Source of the DNA: Austropuccinia psidii
Taxonomy: Eukaryota; Basidiomycota; Pucciniomycetes; Pucciniales; Sphaerophragmiaceae
Length of the DNA stretch: 64,000 bases
Reading direction: 5' to 3'
Assembly (NCBI GenBank): GCA_023105745.1
Contig: JALGQZ010000004.1
Location: 35,721,937 to 35,785,936 of the forward strand
In this document: positions 1 to 10,703 of the stretch, piece by piece
How the letters are laid out: each line of letters begins with the position of its first letter
Numbering within the stretch: position 1 is the first letter of the stretch
Translations under genes and position numbers: made by a program
The notes under the pieces: generated by a model
Told to the model about the DNA's origin: nothing
What the model saw: the letters and a program-made list of their open reading frames with translations, nothing else
Databases searched by the model: none

Positions 1-926
1 GCCAGTAGAAGAATGGATTGATGTTTTATATGCCAGTTCAAGGGTTGGTATTAGTGTACACCAATCATGGGTAAAACCATCAGAATCTTTGAATTTTAGT
101 CCACACACACAGAATAATCTGATCATGTCCTCCAAGGTTTGTATCATTCTTTCTGCTAAACCATCAGTTTGAGGATGGTAAGCTGTTGAGAATGATAACT
201 TTGTCCCAAACAAGTTATGGAGATTTATCCATAATTCTGAAGTGAATTTTGGGTCTCTGTCACTTATGATATTTTGGAATAAGCCTGTGTGGCTAATGAC
301 TTTATTCCATATCATTATGGCTGTGTCCATGGCTGTGTCATCTTTGTGACATGGTAGGAACATGGGATTTTTGCTATACCCATCCACTAATACTAGGCAT
401 GCATTATAACTTCTGTCTCCTCCTGGAGTTAATGCTGTTACCCAATCCATATAAACTATTTCCCAAAGAAATTTTGGCTCTTGGATTTGGATCATCATTC
501 CAAATTTCTTTCCTGTGGCTCTGTTGGCCCTTTGACATCTGTCACAGGTTTGGCAGTATTCTGAAACATCTTTCTTCCAATTAGGCTACCAAGAGCAGGT
601 TTTCACCCTTTCTAGTGTTCTATCTTCTGAGAGATGTCCAGCTGCAACACGATCATGACACTCATGTAAAATAGTGTTTATCAGGGTTCTATCTGTTAAG
701 GCCATAACACATGTGTGTTTTGTTCTATGGTAAAGGATTCCATCAAGGAGGTGGAATCTTCCTTCATCATATGCTTTTTTCCATGTTTCATCTAATTTTG
801 ATGAAAGTGATGGATCTTTGCAGTCTTTCATTAAAAGTTGGCTTAAGATATGGAAATTCTTGTCTATCTTATAGCTTTCTTTAACTTGGTTAAAGAATTC
901 TGTGCCAATGTCTGTAACACATATTC
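1..926 (-). pseudogene. A0 integrase segment (partial)
   Basis: This continues the A0 pol frame after the solo LTR. The translation shows the zinc-binding HECH...CDRC pattern, the core start MDWVT, the SDRDPKFT block and the DGLAERM block, so all three catalytic acidic residues (D, D, E) are readable. One TGG-to-TAG stop near 586-588 lies just after the KTCSW motif. The segment ends at the window edge within [14 protein letters not shown], which corresponds to A1 base 49942. Integrase inserts the element cDNA into chromosomal DNA. The preserved catalytic residues suggest decay is moderate and fairly recent. Confidence 0.9.
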
Positions 927-2160
927 TGTCACAACCACAAAGATTGACCCTCCTCCATGGGTTTTGCGGCAATTATAACCTGGAACCAAGTTGGGTCCAA
1001 TTGGCCACACCATATCTTTTATGGCCAATTGGTCCCCTCTGGTGCTCTATGGCCATTTGGCCATAAATCCCTTGGACACCAAAATGGCCATAGAACCCGT
1101 AGGACCCAATTTTGGCCATGGCCTCTGGCAACTACCAAAGGCCACCAGACCAGCTCAGAAAGCACTCCCCTCAGCTTAAGGGGAATTCTTTCCATTCCTC
1201 CATGCACCCCGTACTCAAGGTTGCAGGAGTGGTGCATATATGGTATTATGTACCATTATGCACCATTTTTGCTCAGCAATTCAATGGTGATGTTTTCAGG
1301 ACCAGATCCCACAATTCCAAATCAAGGTCCCAAAATCCAACGCCCATTTCAAAGGAGGATTCTTTAGCTCATCAGTCTGGCAATCCATAGCGGCAATCAG
1401 AAGACCATTCAAGGATCCCAATCACCTGGCCCTGCAGGAGTTGGGTTGGAAATTTCATTCAGGTTTATTCCAAGGGCATTCTCAGAGGTTATACAGTCTT
1501 TCAATCAGTTGTCAAGGCATCAAGTATTTCAATACTCCTTGGACAACTCAATTGGTCCATACAGGCATCAATCAATCAACCTGTATCCCCTTGGCCCAAT
1601 TGGGCCAATTCAATCTTCCACTGTGGGAATTCAATCACACAGTTCAATTTTAAGATGGCCAGAACTTTATTGGCCCAATTCAGACAATACAGCCAGTGAT
1701 CCACCTTCCAGGATCGGTCTTTCAGTCTTTCACATATACTGGCCACCTTTCAGCACCTGGGGACTTTTTCCCCACTTAATGAATATATTGGATTTATTAT
1801 TACCTTTATTTCCTTATACTTTATTAAGGTTAATACTGATAATCTTAAGTCAGTCATTCAGCACCCTTTTCTCTTTTCTTCCTCGCCTGTCAGTGGATAT
1901 TGGTGGTCATATCCTTTACTAATTTCATTCCCTTTTCTGGCAGGTTGAAACAGTGAATTGAAGATTCACTTTGTTGGCTTCTTTATTATCTTTGGAATTT
2001 TGCTTCTTATCTTTTCTTTTATCTTTTGCATAATTTTCTTCCCTTTCTTCTTCTTTAAAGAAATCAATATTTATTATTACTTTTATCTTTGGAGCCCTCC
2101 AAGTGAGCTCTTGATTCCTGAGTGCTAGGCCCTCTTGCTTCCATAAGAGCCCCTGTGACA
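927..2160 (+). mobile_element. Solo LTR of the C type, inserted in A0 pol
   Basis: The insert starts TGTCACAACC and ends CCCCTGTGACA, and is flanked by the direct repeat TATTC (922-926 and 2161-2165), a 5-bp target duplication. Removing it restores A0 pol relative to A1. Its start resembles the C-element LTR (61367-62928 on the minus strand) more than the shorter B LTRs. A hairpin (TGGGGA, loop, TCCCCA) lies at 1758-1774. At 1,234 bp it contains no internal genes, so it is probably the product of LTR-LTR recombination. Confidence 0.93.
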
Positions 2161-2165
2161 TATTC

Positions 2166-4165
2166 CTTCTATATGGTTCTCTTCCTGTGGTACCCATGCT
2201 GGATTCTCAGGGGTGTTTGCTAGAGCCAATCTGAATTTTTATGAATATTCCCAGTTTTATGAACAATAGTCATAATTCCTCTATACTCTTGGATAGCAAT
2301 TTGCCATGTCAGCATATGTCTATTTGGAGTTTTTGTATTTAATAGAGATTTTACATCATTACAGTCTGTAATCACATCAAATACTGTTCAATACAAGTAA
2401 GGATGTAATTTTTCTAAATCCCACACTAAGCAGAGGCATTCCATTTGGCTTTCTCCATATCTTGCCTCTGCTGGCTTTATCTGTCTTGAAATAAAACAAA
2501 TTGGTCCTTCCACTGGTTTATAATTGTTAATTTGTGTCTGGTGTAGTGCAGCACCTAGTCCTTCTCCACAAGCATCAATGTAAAGCTTAAAGGGTATTTT
2601 CCAATCTGGAATTAGAAGAAATGGGGCATTTGTTAAGGAATTTTTCAATTTTTCATATGCCTTGACCCTTTCTTCTGTCATTTCATAGACTGTTTGTTGG
2701 TCACATAGTTTATACAAGGATTTGGCAATTTTTGCAAAGTCCTTTTTATGCTGTCTATAGTAAACAGCAAATCCTAGAAATAATTGCATTTCTTTTTTGG
2801 TTTGCGGCATTGGCTTAAGTAGTACTGCTGTTACTTTATTGGTGTCTATGCCTAGACTAAGTCCAGATACAACATTTCCTAGTGCTTTTAGTTCACTATG
2901 TGCAAAATGAAACTTTTTCAAGGAAATTTTCATATTCACTTGCACTATTTTTTGTATTACCCTTTCTAGTCTTGTAAGGTGATTTTCCCAAGTTTCTGAG
3001 CAAACTATGATATCATCAATATAGATAATTAACCATCCTTCTGATAATTCTTCAGGAAATATGGTATTCATCATCCTTTGATAATGGGAAGGTGCATTCT
3101 TTATACCAAATGGAATTCTTAAGTATTGAAAAATCCCACAGTGGAATATTATCCTCAGTAGTTTCTTGGCATTGTCTGTTATGACATTTTGATGAACACC
3201 CTTTGAAGCATCCATGGCTGTAATGAACTTAGTTTGTGACAATTGTGTCAATGTCTCATGGATTCTGGGTATTGGATATCTGTCTGGAATGGTATAGGTG
3301 TTCAGGGCTCTGAAGTCTCCTACCATTCTTGATTTTCCATTCTGCCAAGTTATAATGACAGGTGTAGTGACCTCTACCTGTTCATTATGTCCTACTTTTC
3401 TTAATACTTCAAGGTCCATTAATTCTTTAATGTGTACCTCCAAGGCTTCTCTAGCCCTTGGACTAGCTGGGTAAGCAGGTCTCCTATGTAAAGGTGGGTA
3501 ATGGTTTTCCACATTAAGAATTATATCCACTTAATGCCCAATTATGGCACCTAGTGGCTCTCTGTCAGTTTCAAAGGCATTTTTGTACTTAAATAAGAGG
3601 TCAATCAATTTTTCTTTCATTTTTCTGTTAATTCTTGATTGAATTATGCCTCTTTGAGTTGTTCAGATATAAAAAGTTCCTTTTGTGGACTTTTCTCTTC
3701 ATTCTTAATAACTGTAATTTGTTTTTTGTTATTTAAGAAGCCAAACCTTTGTCTTTTGTTGTCTCCTATGGTAAAATATCTATCTTTTTGGTTAGAGATA
3801 TCTATACCATATATTGACAAGTAGTCATTTCCATGTATGAAGTGATTAATAGTACAGTTGTCCATTACTACAAACTCTAATTTAATTCTGACACATTGTG
3901 AGCGGTGAGGAAAAATGAGTGTCAAATCAATTATTACAAGGGGCTTCATGCTCTCACTTGCACTACTAAATTTGACACCTTGTATTAGCATAAGTTTTTC
4001 TTGCCAATCTGGAACAATGGGTTTTAAATAACTTTTACCGACACAGGTACAGTATGCTCCTGTATCCAAGTTCACTTTTCCTTCTTGGTTATCAACCATA
4101 AAAGTACTTATACTTGATCTTCCAGCTGTATATACCATTCCTTTTGCAGGTTTGGTTCTGTACAT
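2166..4165 (-). pseudogene. A0 protease, reverse transcriptase and RNase H
   Basis: The aspartic protease motif LDTGA lies in the 3644-4165 block. The reverse transcriptase block (2388-3530) carries the catalytic motif YIDDII, and the RNase H start [14 protein letters not shown] is readable. The order protease-RT-RNase H matches A1. At least two breaks separate these blocks: a stop between the protease and RT blocks near 3531, and a stop after the RNase H motif near 2388. Beyond 2388 the frame continues in fragments to the solo LTR. The product would process Gag-Pol and copy RNA to DNA in the particle. It cannot be made in one piece here. Confidence 0.9.
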
Positions 4166-4281
4166 TTTGGCATCCTGTACATTTGTCAGGTTTGTGTCAG
4201 ATGTTCCAACTTGTGGTAAGTTTGAGTTAAAATCTAGTACTTCATAAATTATATCAATATTACCAATTTGTGCATTAATTA

Positions 4282-6378
4282 TATTAATTTAATCACTTTA
4301 AGAACTTTCTGACTCTTCTGCTTCCTTTTCAGAGTCAGATTCCTCCTCTTTGTCATTGTGGTTTTCTGTTTCCACAATTTCATTAATCTTTGCCTTTTTG
4401 AGGCAGTTATTGGCTAAGTGTCCAATACCTCCACATTTATGGAATTTTCTTTGCTCATTATTGTTGGATGTATTGGTCTTGAAAGCTTCTTTTGATTTAT
4501 CTTTTTTGATAAATGGCTTATTTGGACTTTTAATGTCCAATGTCTTCCAAGTCCTGCCAATTTTTGTTCTTGTCACTATATCCTCTAGTGAATTGATATA
4601 ATCTTCTGTGGAGCATGGTTCTATATACCTGCTTCTTAGGGCATTTTCTAGCTCTCCTCCACATTTCTTCAGTATTTTCATGTGCACCTTCTTTTGTGAC
4701 ATTTCTGGGTACAGTGCATTGAGTCTTTCAACTTGTTTTAAGAACCAAGCTAAAGGTTTGTCTTTGTCTGGGTCAAAGAAAGAATTTTCAAATGCATTCT
4801 CTATCTTGTACCTCGAGGCATCATCATCCCACTTGATGATTATTTCTTGTTTCCATCAAGACCAGGTATTTTTGCCATTTGTTTGTCTTATGCCATAATA
4901 CCATCTTTTTGCAGATTTTTCAAACAATGAATGTAATCTTGCAGTAATTAATTCATCTGGTATGAAATAATCTTCTTGTAACAACATGTCAATTGTCTTG
5001 ATAAATGACATGTGGTCATATTCACCTTCTCCTGTGAATGTTGGCGATTCTTTTAATTGAGGTGCTTCCTTCATTAAGACTTGGTTATTGTCTTGGTGAC
5101 TTAGGTCTGTTATAAATGGATTTGTTAATTCCTCTTTTGGTTTAACAGGGCTTCTTATGTTAGAAAATGGGGTTGATAACTTTGGCATATTTGAGTTAGC
5201 CTCATTAATTTTATCCATTTTTCAATGATAAGCCTTATTTCACTTTGAATGTCATCTTTCAGATGCATTCTTGCTTCATCACTTTTTTCCACATGGTCCA
5301 AAAGTAATTTTTGGTGTGATGAAGTTTTTTCTTCAAATTTATTTACAGAAATACTTAGTTTGTTTAATGTTTCTGTAAGATTGTCAATATTCACGTCATA
5401 ATTGATTGTCAAAGTTTTATCTTTGATATCTTTTATGAATTTATAAAATTCTTGTTGTCCTTGTATTAATTTTTGAGTGTTATCAATTAAAATATTTGGT
5501 TTATTATTTTCAACAATAAACTTAATGTTGTCAATTTCTTTTTTATTTTGTAAAACAATTTTTGTTAAAGAATATAAGCTATTGTTTCTTTCTTGTAATG
5601 ATAATAAACTGTTTTTAATTTCTTTTAGAGGTAATATACTATTTTTAATTTCAGTGAAATTATCTAAAAAATATTTGAACAAGGTTATTTCTTTGGGAAA
5701 TGGGGTTGTCTCATTCTTTGTTCTTCCTTGTCCTTGAATTCCATCAAGGTTCTGGCCATGTTGAAAACATTGTCCATGGCTTCCTTTTGGATTTTTGGAA
5801 TCCTGTAGCTTGGGGAATATGGTTTTCTCCAATTCTTTTTCTTGTTCTTCTTCTCTTCTTGGGGAAGTGGGTTGGCTTGGGGCTTTCTGGTAGAAGCTAC
5901 TGGGGCTTCTTCCTTGGTTGCCTCCTTCTTTTTGGCATAATACTCCTTGATCTTTTTGATTTGAGGTTTGGATGATAGTGGATTCCATCCATTGGAGTAT
6001 CTCACTATTTCCTCCTCTTCAAGGAGCTTTTTGAGGATGTGCCAGGAGTTCGTCAATCCTTGGTGTATTTGAGGCAACATTTCCCAGTCCTAGTCTTTGT
6101 ACACTGTGTAGTACTGTTTGTACTGGCTCATGTAAATGTCTATTTGATCCCTCTGAATGTGATTTGTACCTTTTTGAGTCACTCATAATTAGTTATAACT
6201 CTGGTTCTGATATCATGGGCATATCTGGGACTTGCCTTTGGGATAAGGCACTTCCTTGTGCGGATTCTGTTCCACTGGGGATATTGCCCTTCCTGTTCCC
6301 TTTTGAGGAATCAATTCTACCCCTGAGTCCAGCTCCATCTGATTGCATTGAGTATTGGGAGCCTCTTCTGGTAGTCAT
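4282..6378 (-). pseudogene. A0 Gag-region frame, broken
   Basis: The frame begins with ATG at 6376-6378, matching the start of the intact A1 protein ([10 protein letters not shown]). It is broken soon after the ELEL-equivalent region and again near 5155-5220 and 4856. A long coiled-coil-like stretch rich in N, K, I and E (about 5220-5700) is followed by the capsid-like [12 protein letters not shown] region and a nucleocapsid knuckle near 4440. In the knuckle the first cysteine of the CX2CX4HX4C motif has become phenylalanine ([15 protein letters not shown]). A spliced or shifted alternative frame overlaps this one at 5685-6080. Gag builds the particle and binds the element RNA. Confidence 0.88.
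5685..6080 (-). CDS. Overlapping alternative-frame ORF inside A0 gag (131 codons)
   Basis: This open frame lies in a different register from gag. It is the counterpart of 44986-45483 in A1. It is lysine-rich and basic, with the conserved blocks [33 protein letters not shown] and [12 protein letters not shown], and ends QPHFPKK. By eye, over about 102 shared codons, this frame differs from A1 at about 7 residues, mostly conservatively, whereas the gag frame over the same bases differs at about 15. It remains open although the surrounding gag is broken. I do not recognise a domain. It may be an extra retroelement protein or the true N-terminal exon of a spliced Gag. Confidence 0.5.
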   Translation of the reverse strand: MLPQIHQGLTNSWHILKKLLEEEEIVRYSNGWNPLSSKPQIKKIKEYYAKKKEATKEEAPVASTRKPQANPLPQEEKKNKKKNWRKPYSPSYRIPKIQKEAMDNVFNMARTLMEFKDKEEQRMRQPHFPKK

Positions 6379-6408
6379 GTTCTAAGAAAAATAAGAGATA
6401 AGAGAATT

Positions 6409-6618
6409 TTAGAACAGGAATTCTTCTGATGGAAATCTATAAATGAGGTACTCACCTTCAGAGTCCTGAATAGTGGGTCCTGGCAAGTCTAATTTCTTAG
6501 CCTTCTTTTTCTTGGTGATTATTGGTGTTGGAGAACTTGGACAAGTTTCTTCCACCAATCTTTCAGTAGTGGTTTGGTTGTCCTCTGATGGATTGTCTTC
6601 AAACACTAAAAAAGACAA
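6409..6618 (-). other. Upstream exon-like ORF with splice-site-like borders in the A0 leader
   Basis: About 50 codons (VFEDNPSEDN to TIQDSE) are bordered on the sense strand by a CTTTTTTAG acceptor-like stretch and by GAAG|GTGAGTACC, a good donor. A second acceptor-like stretch, TTTTTCTTAG, lies just before the gag ATG at 6378. This could be a coding or leader exon upstream of gag. Spliced at these exact borders, it would enter a frame that is neither gag nor the overlapping ORF, so the joining is unresolved. In A1 the equivalent (44562-44716) has two stops and has lost the acceptor AG. Confidence 0.4.
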
Positions 6619-7098
6619 ATAAATATAAGTCTTTTGAATAAAAAGTGTTATTTTTGGTAAGATATGGCAATTCTCAATGTAAAAATTGCTTTTATATCTT
6701 AAAAAATGAAAATAAATAAAGAAATGAAATTGAAATGAATAAAAAATAACTTTTTTATTGGTTTTTATTTATAATTTTTTTTGTTTTTTATATTTATATT
6801 TCTAAAGAATAAAACAACAAAATGAATATGATTATTTTATAGAATTAATCTATAATATAAAATTATTTTTAATTTATAAAATATCTTTTTTAATTACTAC
6901 AGTCACTCAAAGAAAGTTCTTGCAAGTCTAAGGATGTGAAAAACCACGTGTAAGACAGTACAATTGCTTTCCAAATGCCTCAATAGTATTTAAAATCAAT
7001 AAATATAAAATTATTATATAATTTTATGATTATAATTGTAATTTATTATTGGATAAACCCAATTAGAATCTTTTTAAAGGTCTTTTTAGAGTAAATAT
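6619..7098 (-). other. A0 leader, AT-rich, no gene seen
   Basis: This is very AT-rich spacer between the primer-binding-like site and the exon-like ORF, collinear with 44106-44560 of A1. A conserved stretch shared with A1 includes ACACGTGG and CTTGCAAGAAC near 6910-6950. I see no ORF of note. Confidence 0.6.
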
Positions 7099-7116
7099 CA
7101 TGGCCAGGACCCCAAA
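7099..7116 (-). promoter_or_regulatory. Primer-binding-like site of A0
   Basis: Directly after the LTR end (CTTACA on the minus strand) the sequence reads TTTGGGGTCCTGGCCATG. The TGG two bases inside the LTR border is typical of a tRNA-primed element, and A1 (44088) and A2 (21141) share TTTGGGG.CCTG. I cannot name the primer tRNA from memory. Confidence 0.6.
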
Positions 7117-9040
7117 TGTAAGGTTTGACTATGAAACAATAAGTAAAAATTACTAATATTTTACTTATTGTACTCTGAATGTTCTTATAAATAAAATAAA
7201 TAAGATAAAAATAATTATATTATTAAACAAATATAATAATTTAATTTATATTATGAAAAAAAATAATATAAAAGTAAATATATTAATATAAGATAATTAA
7301 TATATTTAAAAACACTTTATTATTGTTATCAACAAATAATAAATGCGTAAACAATTGTGTTTTATTGATAAAAACAACTCATAACTATAATATTACTAAT
7401 ATTCAAGTCATAAATTAATATAAATACTGTTTATATTAACTATAGAATTATTAAAGTAATAATAGAGAAAAACCTATTATAATAAGAGAAATAACCTACT
7501 TTTAATTCTAAATACAGTAATTTTGAATAATTTTACGCCAAAAAATGTAAATAAAACTTATTTAAATTGTATTTACAATAAACTTTAAGAGAAAGTACAA
7601 TTTTTCTTGATTTTACGTGGAATAGAGGTTTTTAAGAGAAATTTAAACAAAAAAATTAAATAACTGTAATAATCACATCAGAGATGATTATTATAATAAG
7701 ATTATCTTTTGTCTTTAATAATATAAAAGTTTTATATATAAAGAATAAAGAAATTACCTTTTTATTTAATGATTTAATGTTTTGTAAGCGTCTGAGGAGA
7801 AAACAGAGTAAAAAGAGCTTTATTCATAGTAAATACCTCCCTCCTAGAGTCCAGCAGGCTTCTAGTAGATGTGTACTGATGCTTCATACTAGAATCAATA
7901 AATATTTCAAGGTATGGAGATGATTACATCATGATCAAACCATCTTACCTCATAATTACACCATTATTTAGAGTTATCACTATAACTCTACATTTGATGA
8001 CATCATAGGCTTTTCAGAAGCCTAAGCTTTGTGTATTTTGTTAGTATTAGTTATATTTTAATAGTATTCACCAGTTTTATCACTTATATGACTGTTAAGA
8101 TTAGAATAAGATTACAGTGAGTGATCTTAAATGATCAAATTTAAGCTTACACTTTGATCATTAATAACCCTTAATTTATACACGCTACAGATATTCTGAG
8201 AGTGGATTCTGATAGTTTGGCATGCTCTCCTTACAATTCCAAGAGCATTTCATTACATCATCAAAACTGTCCTTTTGATGATTTTTCTTGTAACTCATCT
8301 CTTTTATTGAAATTTGATATTTTAAGCTTAAACCATGATTTTGAGGGGTTATACCTTGAATATTGTAATAAAAAATACATCATTATTCATGAATGAACTA
8401 GTAGGATCCAACTGTCCCCCTTTTTTAAGTTTGGACCACTTTCACAACAAAGTGGTCAACAGCTCTATTGATTTTAATAAATAATCCATTCCAGGTCTTA
8501 ATTTTGTTTATAGCTTGTGAAATAAAGTTCGTTTCTGTATTCCTAAAGTAATTACGTGGTGACTTTATCTTTGGTTCATCACTCTATCATTTATATATCA
8601 AAATATATTAGCTAAAATCCTTGAATATATGTCCTGACCAAAAAAGTGCATATATTCAGCTTAACTCCTTAGGTATTGACTTTGGAGATTAGCTTCTTAA
8701 TTGTTTTATGTGTAGCGTTTTATGGAGAGTCAAATGATACCATTAATTTTACATGTTGTTTCATTGGTATTTGATATAATTAAGGATTCATGTTTTTATA
8801 AGGTATTATTACTTATAGCTCATGAAATATTAACTTTACAGATATGCCATAGAAATGGAATATGTGTATTTTACAATGGGGAATACAATGGTGTGATTAA
8901 TTTCACATGTTTATCCATTGGTTCTGAAGTTAAACCAAGTTTTATGCCTATTTATGGCAGCTTTATAGCTTTAAGGTATAATTATTTTAAATATTTCTTG
9001 TGACCGTTTTGGGTATGTGGTCATATCTCAAAGGTTCACA
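7117..9040 (-). repeat. 5' LTR of A0 (1,924 bp)
   Basis: On the minus strand it starts TGTGAACCTTTGAGATATGACC (only the first bases are quoted) and ends CTTACA, matching the A1 LTRs over their length with many substitutions and small indels. The conserved inverted repeat TTAATATAAA/TTTATATTAA lies at 7415-7439. The flank at 9041-9045 is GATTT; the partner duplication is outside the window. Small ORFs in this interval are chance. Confidence 0.92.
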
Positions 9041-9480
9041 GATTTGGCCAAAAATGCACAAAAATGTGCAAATGCATCATTATGTAAGATATTGAATATT
9101 TTGATGATTTTGTGATTGAAATGACTGAACTGGCAGTTTTTATGGTTTTGAAGTAATAGCCACAAATGTGCCAAATGTGCAAATATGCCAATATGACACA
9201 AATGGCATATTTTTATGATTTTTTCAATGAAATGAAGGTTTTGAAGGTTTTGTAAGTGAATTAGCCAAAAATGCGCAAAATGCACAAATGCACCAATTTG
9301 GCTATTTTATTTGGTTTTTTGAGGTTTTGAAGGCTTTTAAAACAATTTGAAGATGCTTTCATGGCATTGTGGGAAAATGCGCAAAAATGCAAAAATGCAT
9401 AAAAATGGCCAATTTGGTCAATGAAACAGCTTTTAATGATAATTTCTTCTATTTTTTTGTGCTTCACTCCCTTCTTGAAG
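9041..9480. repeat. Degenerate tandem repeat, period about 110 bp, four units
   Basis: Clusters built from ATGCGCAAAA, ATGCACAAA and TGTGCAAAT begin near 9048, 9162, 9267 and 9374, about 105-115 bp apart. Between them a GGTTTTGAAGG-like stretch recurs at the same relative position in the first three units. The array lies directly upstream of gene H2 and is cut by the A0 LTR. Similar TGCGCAAA and TGCACAAA clusters occur in both C LTRs (54329-54481 and 62458-62650), so it could be a relic of such an LTR or an H upstream region. Confidence 0.65.
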
Positions 9481-9560
9481 TTCAAATTGCCATATTTGAC
9501 TTTCTGACTTGGATTTTTTCCATGATTTTCTTGGTGTTGGCTTTGAATCTTGACTTGAAG

Positions 9561-10703
9561 ATGAGCTCAAAGCTGACTTTCATTTCTGACTCCAACCACT
9601 CTGATTCTCTGCCTTCTGTACTTTATGGTGCTGGTGTCTTTGATAACTTGAGGGAGCTTTCTGAAGAGAGTATGGCTCCTGCAGATACTTATGACATCAA
9701 TACAACCAATGATGGTTTTAAATCTGTTAGAGTTATTGAGCCACCCTGCATCAAATGTCATAATGTTGAATCTGCTACTGCTAGGTCCACCAAGGTCCAA
9801 TTCCGCAACCTTGGGAAAAGAAATTTCTCTCAGGCCAACCATATATTCCCAGAAAATTCCAGAAGATTATGGAGAAGAATCAAGAAGGGTGGGAGATTTG
9901 AATTGGAAGCTCCTGTTGATGAACCTCCAACCTCTGGCCACTCCAATTTTGAAGTTAATGATCAAGGAATCGCTGAGTTACTGACTTCTATGGTTTTCTT
10001 TTTGTCTTCTTCCGTGACTGGATCCAGAATGAGAGGTGTTCAACAATGAACTAACACTAGAAGTTACTGGGCCAATACTGGAGGACCCATTCACACACAA
10101 GGCAACCCCATTGGAGTAGCCCCAGAAGTTCCTATTTTGGTCACCAGAAAGGATAGAAGACTTGGAAAATTGAAGAGAAATTTGGTGGTTCAAGATGAAA
10201 ATGATACTGATGCTGAAGTCAGTGATGATCTTGATGGAGAATAACTTGAAATTACTACCCCCATCTTAAAAAGAAGAATACAATCCACTTCACTATCCCC
10301 AGTCCAAGCCAGTACCACCATCCATGAAATGATCAGGTCCCCCCAACCACCTCAACCCCCAATTAGATCCCCAACCAGGCCATCCACACTTGCCTCTACC
10401 TCCACCAATGTTCAACCACCTGTGGGCAGAACTTCTAGAGACCCAATGTCTCCAGAACCTGAATCAATGTTTGAAAGCTGTCAATGCTAGAATATCAATG
10501 GAAACTTCACTGATCAGAAGAAGGTGAATAAGAAGGTGGTCACATCCTTATATGCTGTAGTGGATGCTTTGACCAAGGTATTTGCTGATAACGCTATAAA
10601 GAGTGCTATTCCAGGTGAACCCACTAGGGCTTTGGATAAAGAGGCAGTTTCTTATGAAGATTCTTTGGCTGTTAAATTTAGAGAAGACTTGAAGAAATTT
10701 TGA
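9561..10703 (+). pseudogene. Gene H copy 2: Zn2Cys6-like multicopy protein, decayed
   Basis: The chosen ATG (9561) begins MSSKLTFISD and aligns with H1 (start 63995). Shared blocks in order: SLPSVLYGAG; a DTYD...DGFK stretch; a cysteine region EPPCIKC... with GKRNFSQ; RRLWRRIKKGG; then WANTGGPI, proline/serine-rich linkers and a C-terminal YEDSLAVKF. In H1 the cysteine region fits the fungal binuclear zinc pattern; here the last three cysteines are replaced by V, R and F. In-frame stops occur after GVQQ (10047), after DGE and after CQC. The intron position of H1 corresponds to about 9948-10013, where both splice sites have decayed. The gene is convergent with B2, whose 3' end begins within about 80 bp of the H2 stop. 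Function is not known; a nuclear DNA-binding role is inference from the cysteine pattern. Confidence 0.7.

Larger units (their letters stand above)
1..9040 (-). mobile_element. Ty3/gypsy retrotransposon copy A0, decayed, left end outside the window
   Basis: Reading on the minus strand from 9040 leftwards there is a 5' LTR, a primer-binding-like site, a leader, gag, protease, reverse transcriptase, RNase H and integrase. This is the same order and largely the same sequence as the intact copy A1 at 42062-52732. The window edge cuts the element inside integrase, so its 3' end and 3' LTR are not seen. Stops and frameshifts make it non-autonomous, although many domains still read through. A solo LTR of another family (927-2160) sits inside the integrase region. 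The plus-strand base after the LTR (9041) belongs to a different repeat. Confidence 0.93.

Noticed and set aside
957..1922. ORFs of 136 and 158 codons in the solo LTR
   Set aside because: LTR sequence with low-complexity composition; no counterpart frames in the C LTRs.
7684..7923. Small ORF in the A0 LTR (79 codons), and 8722-9003
   Set aside because: They lie inside an LTR, on the antisense side, and are not conserved as ORFs in the A1 LTRs.
9041..9480. CRISPR-like array
   Set aside because: Units are degenerate, about 110 bp long, in a eukaryotic retroelement context; there are no conserved short repeats with unique spacers.
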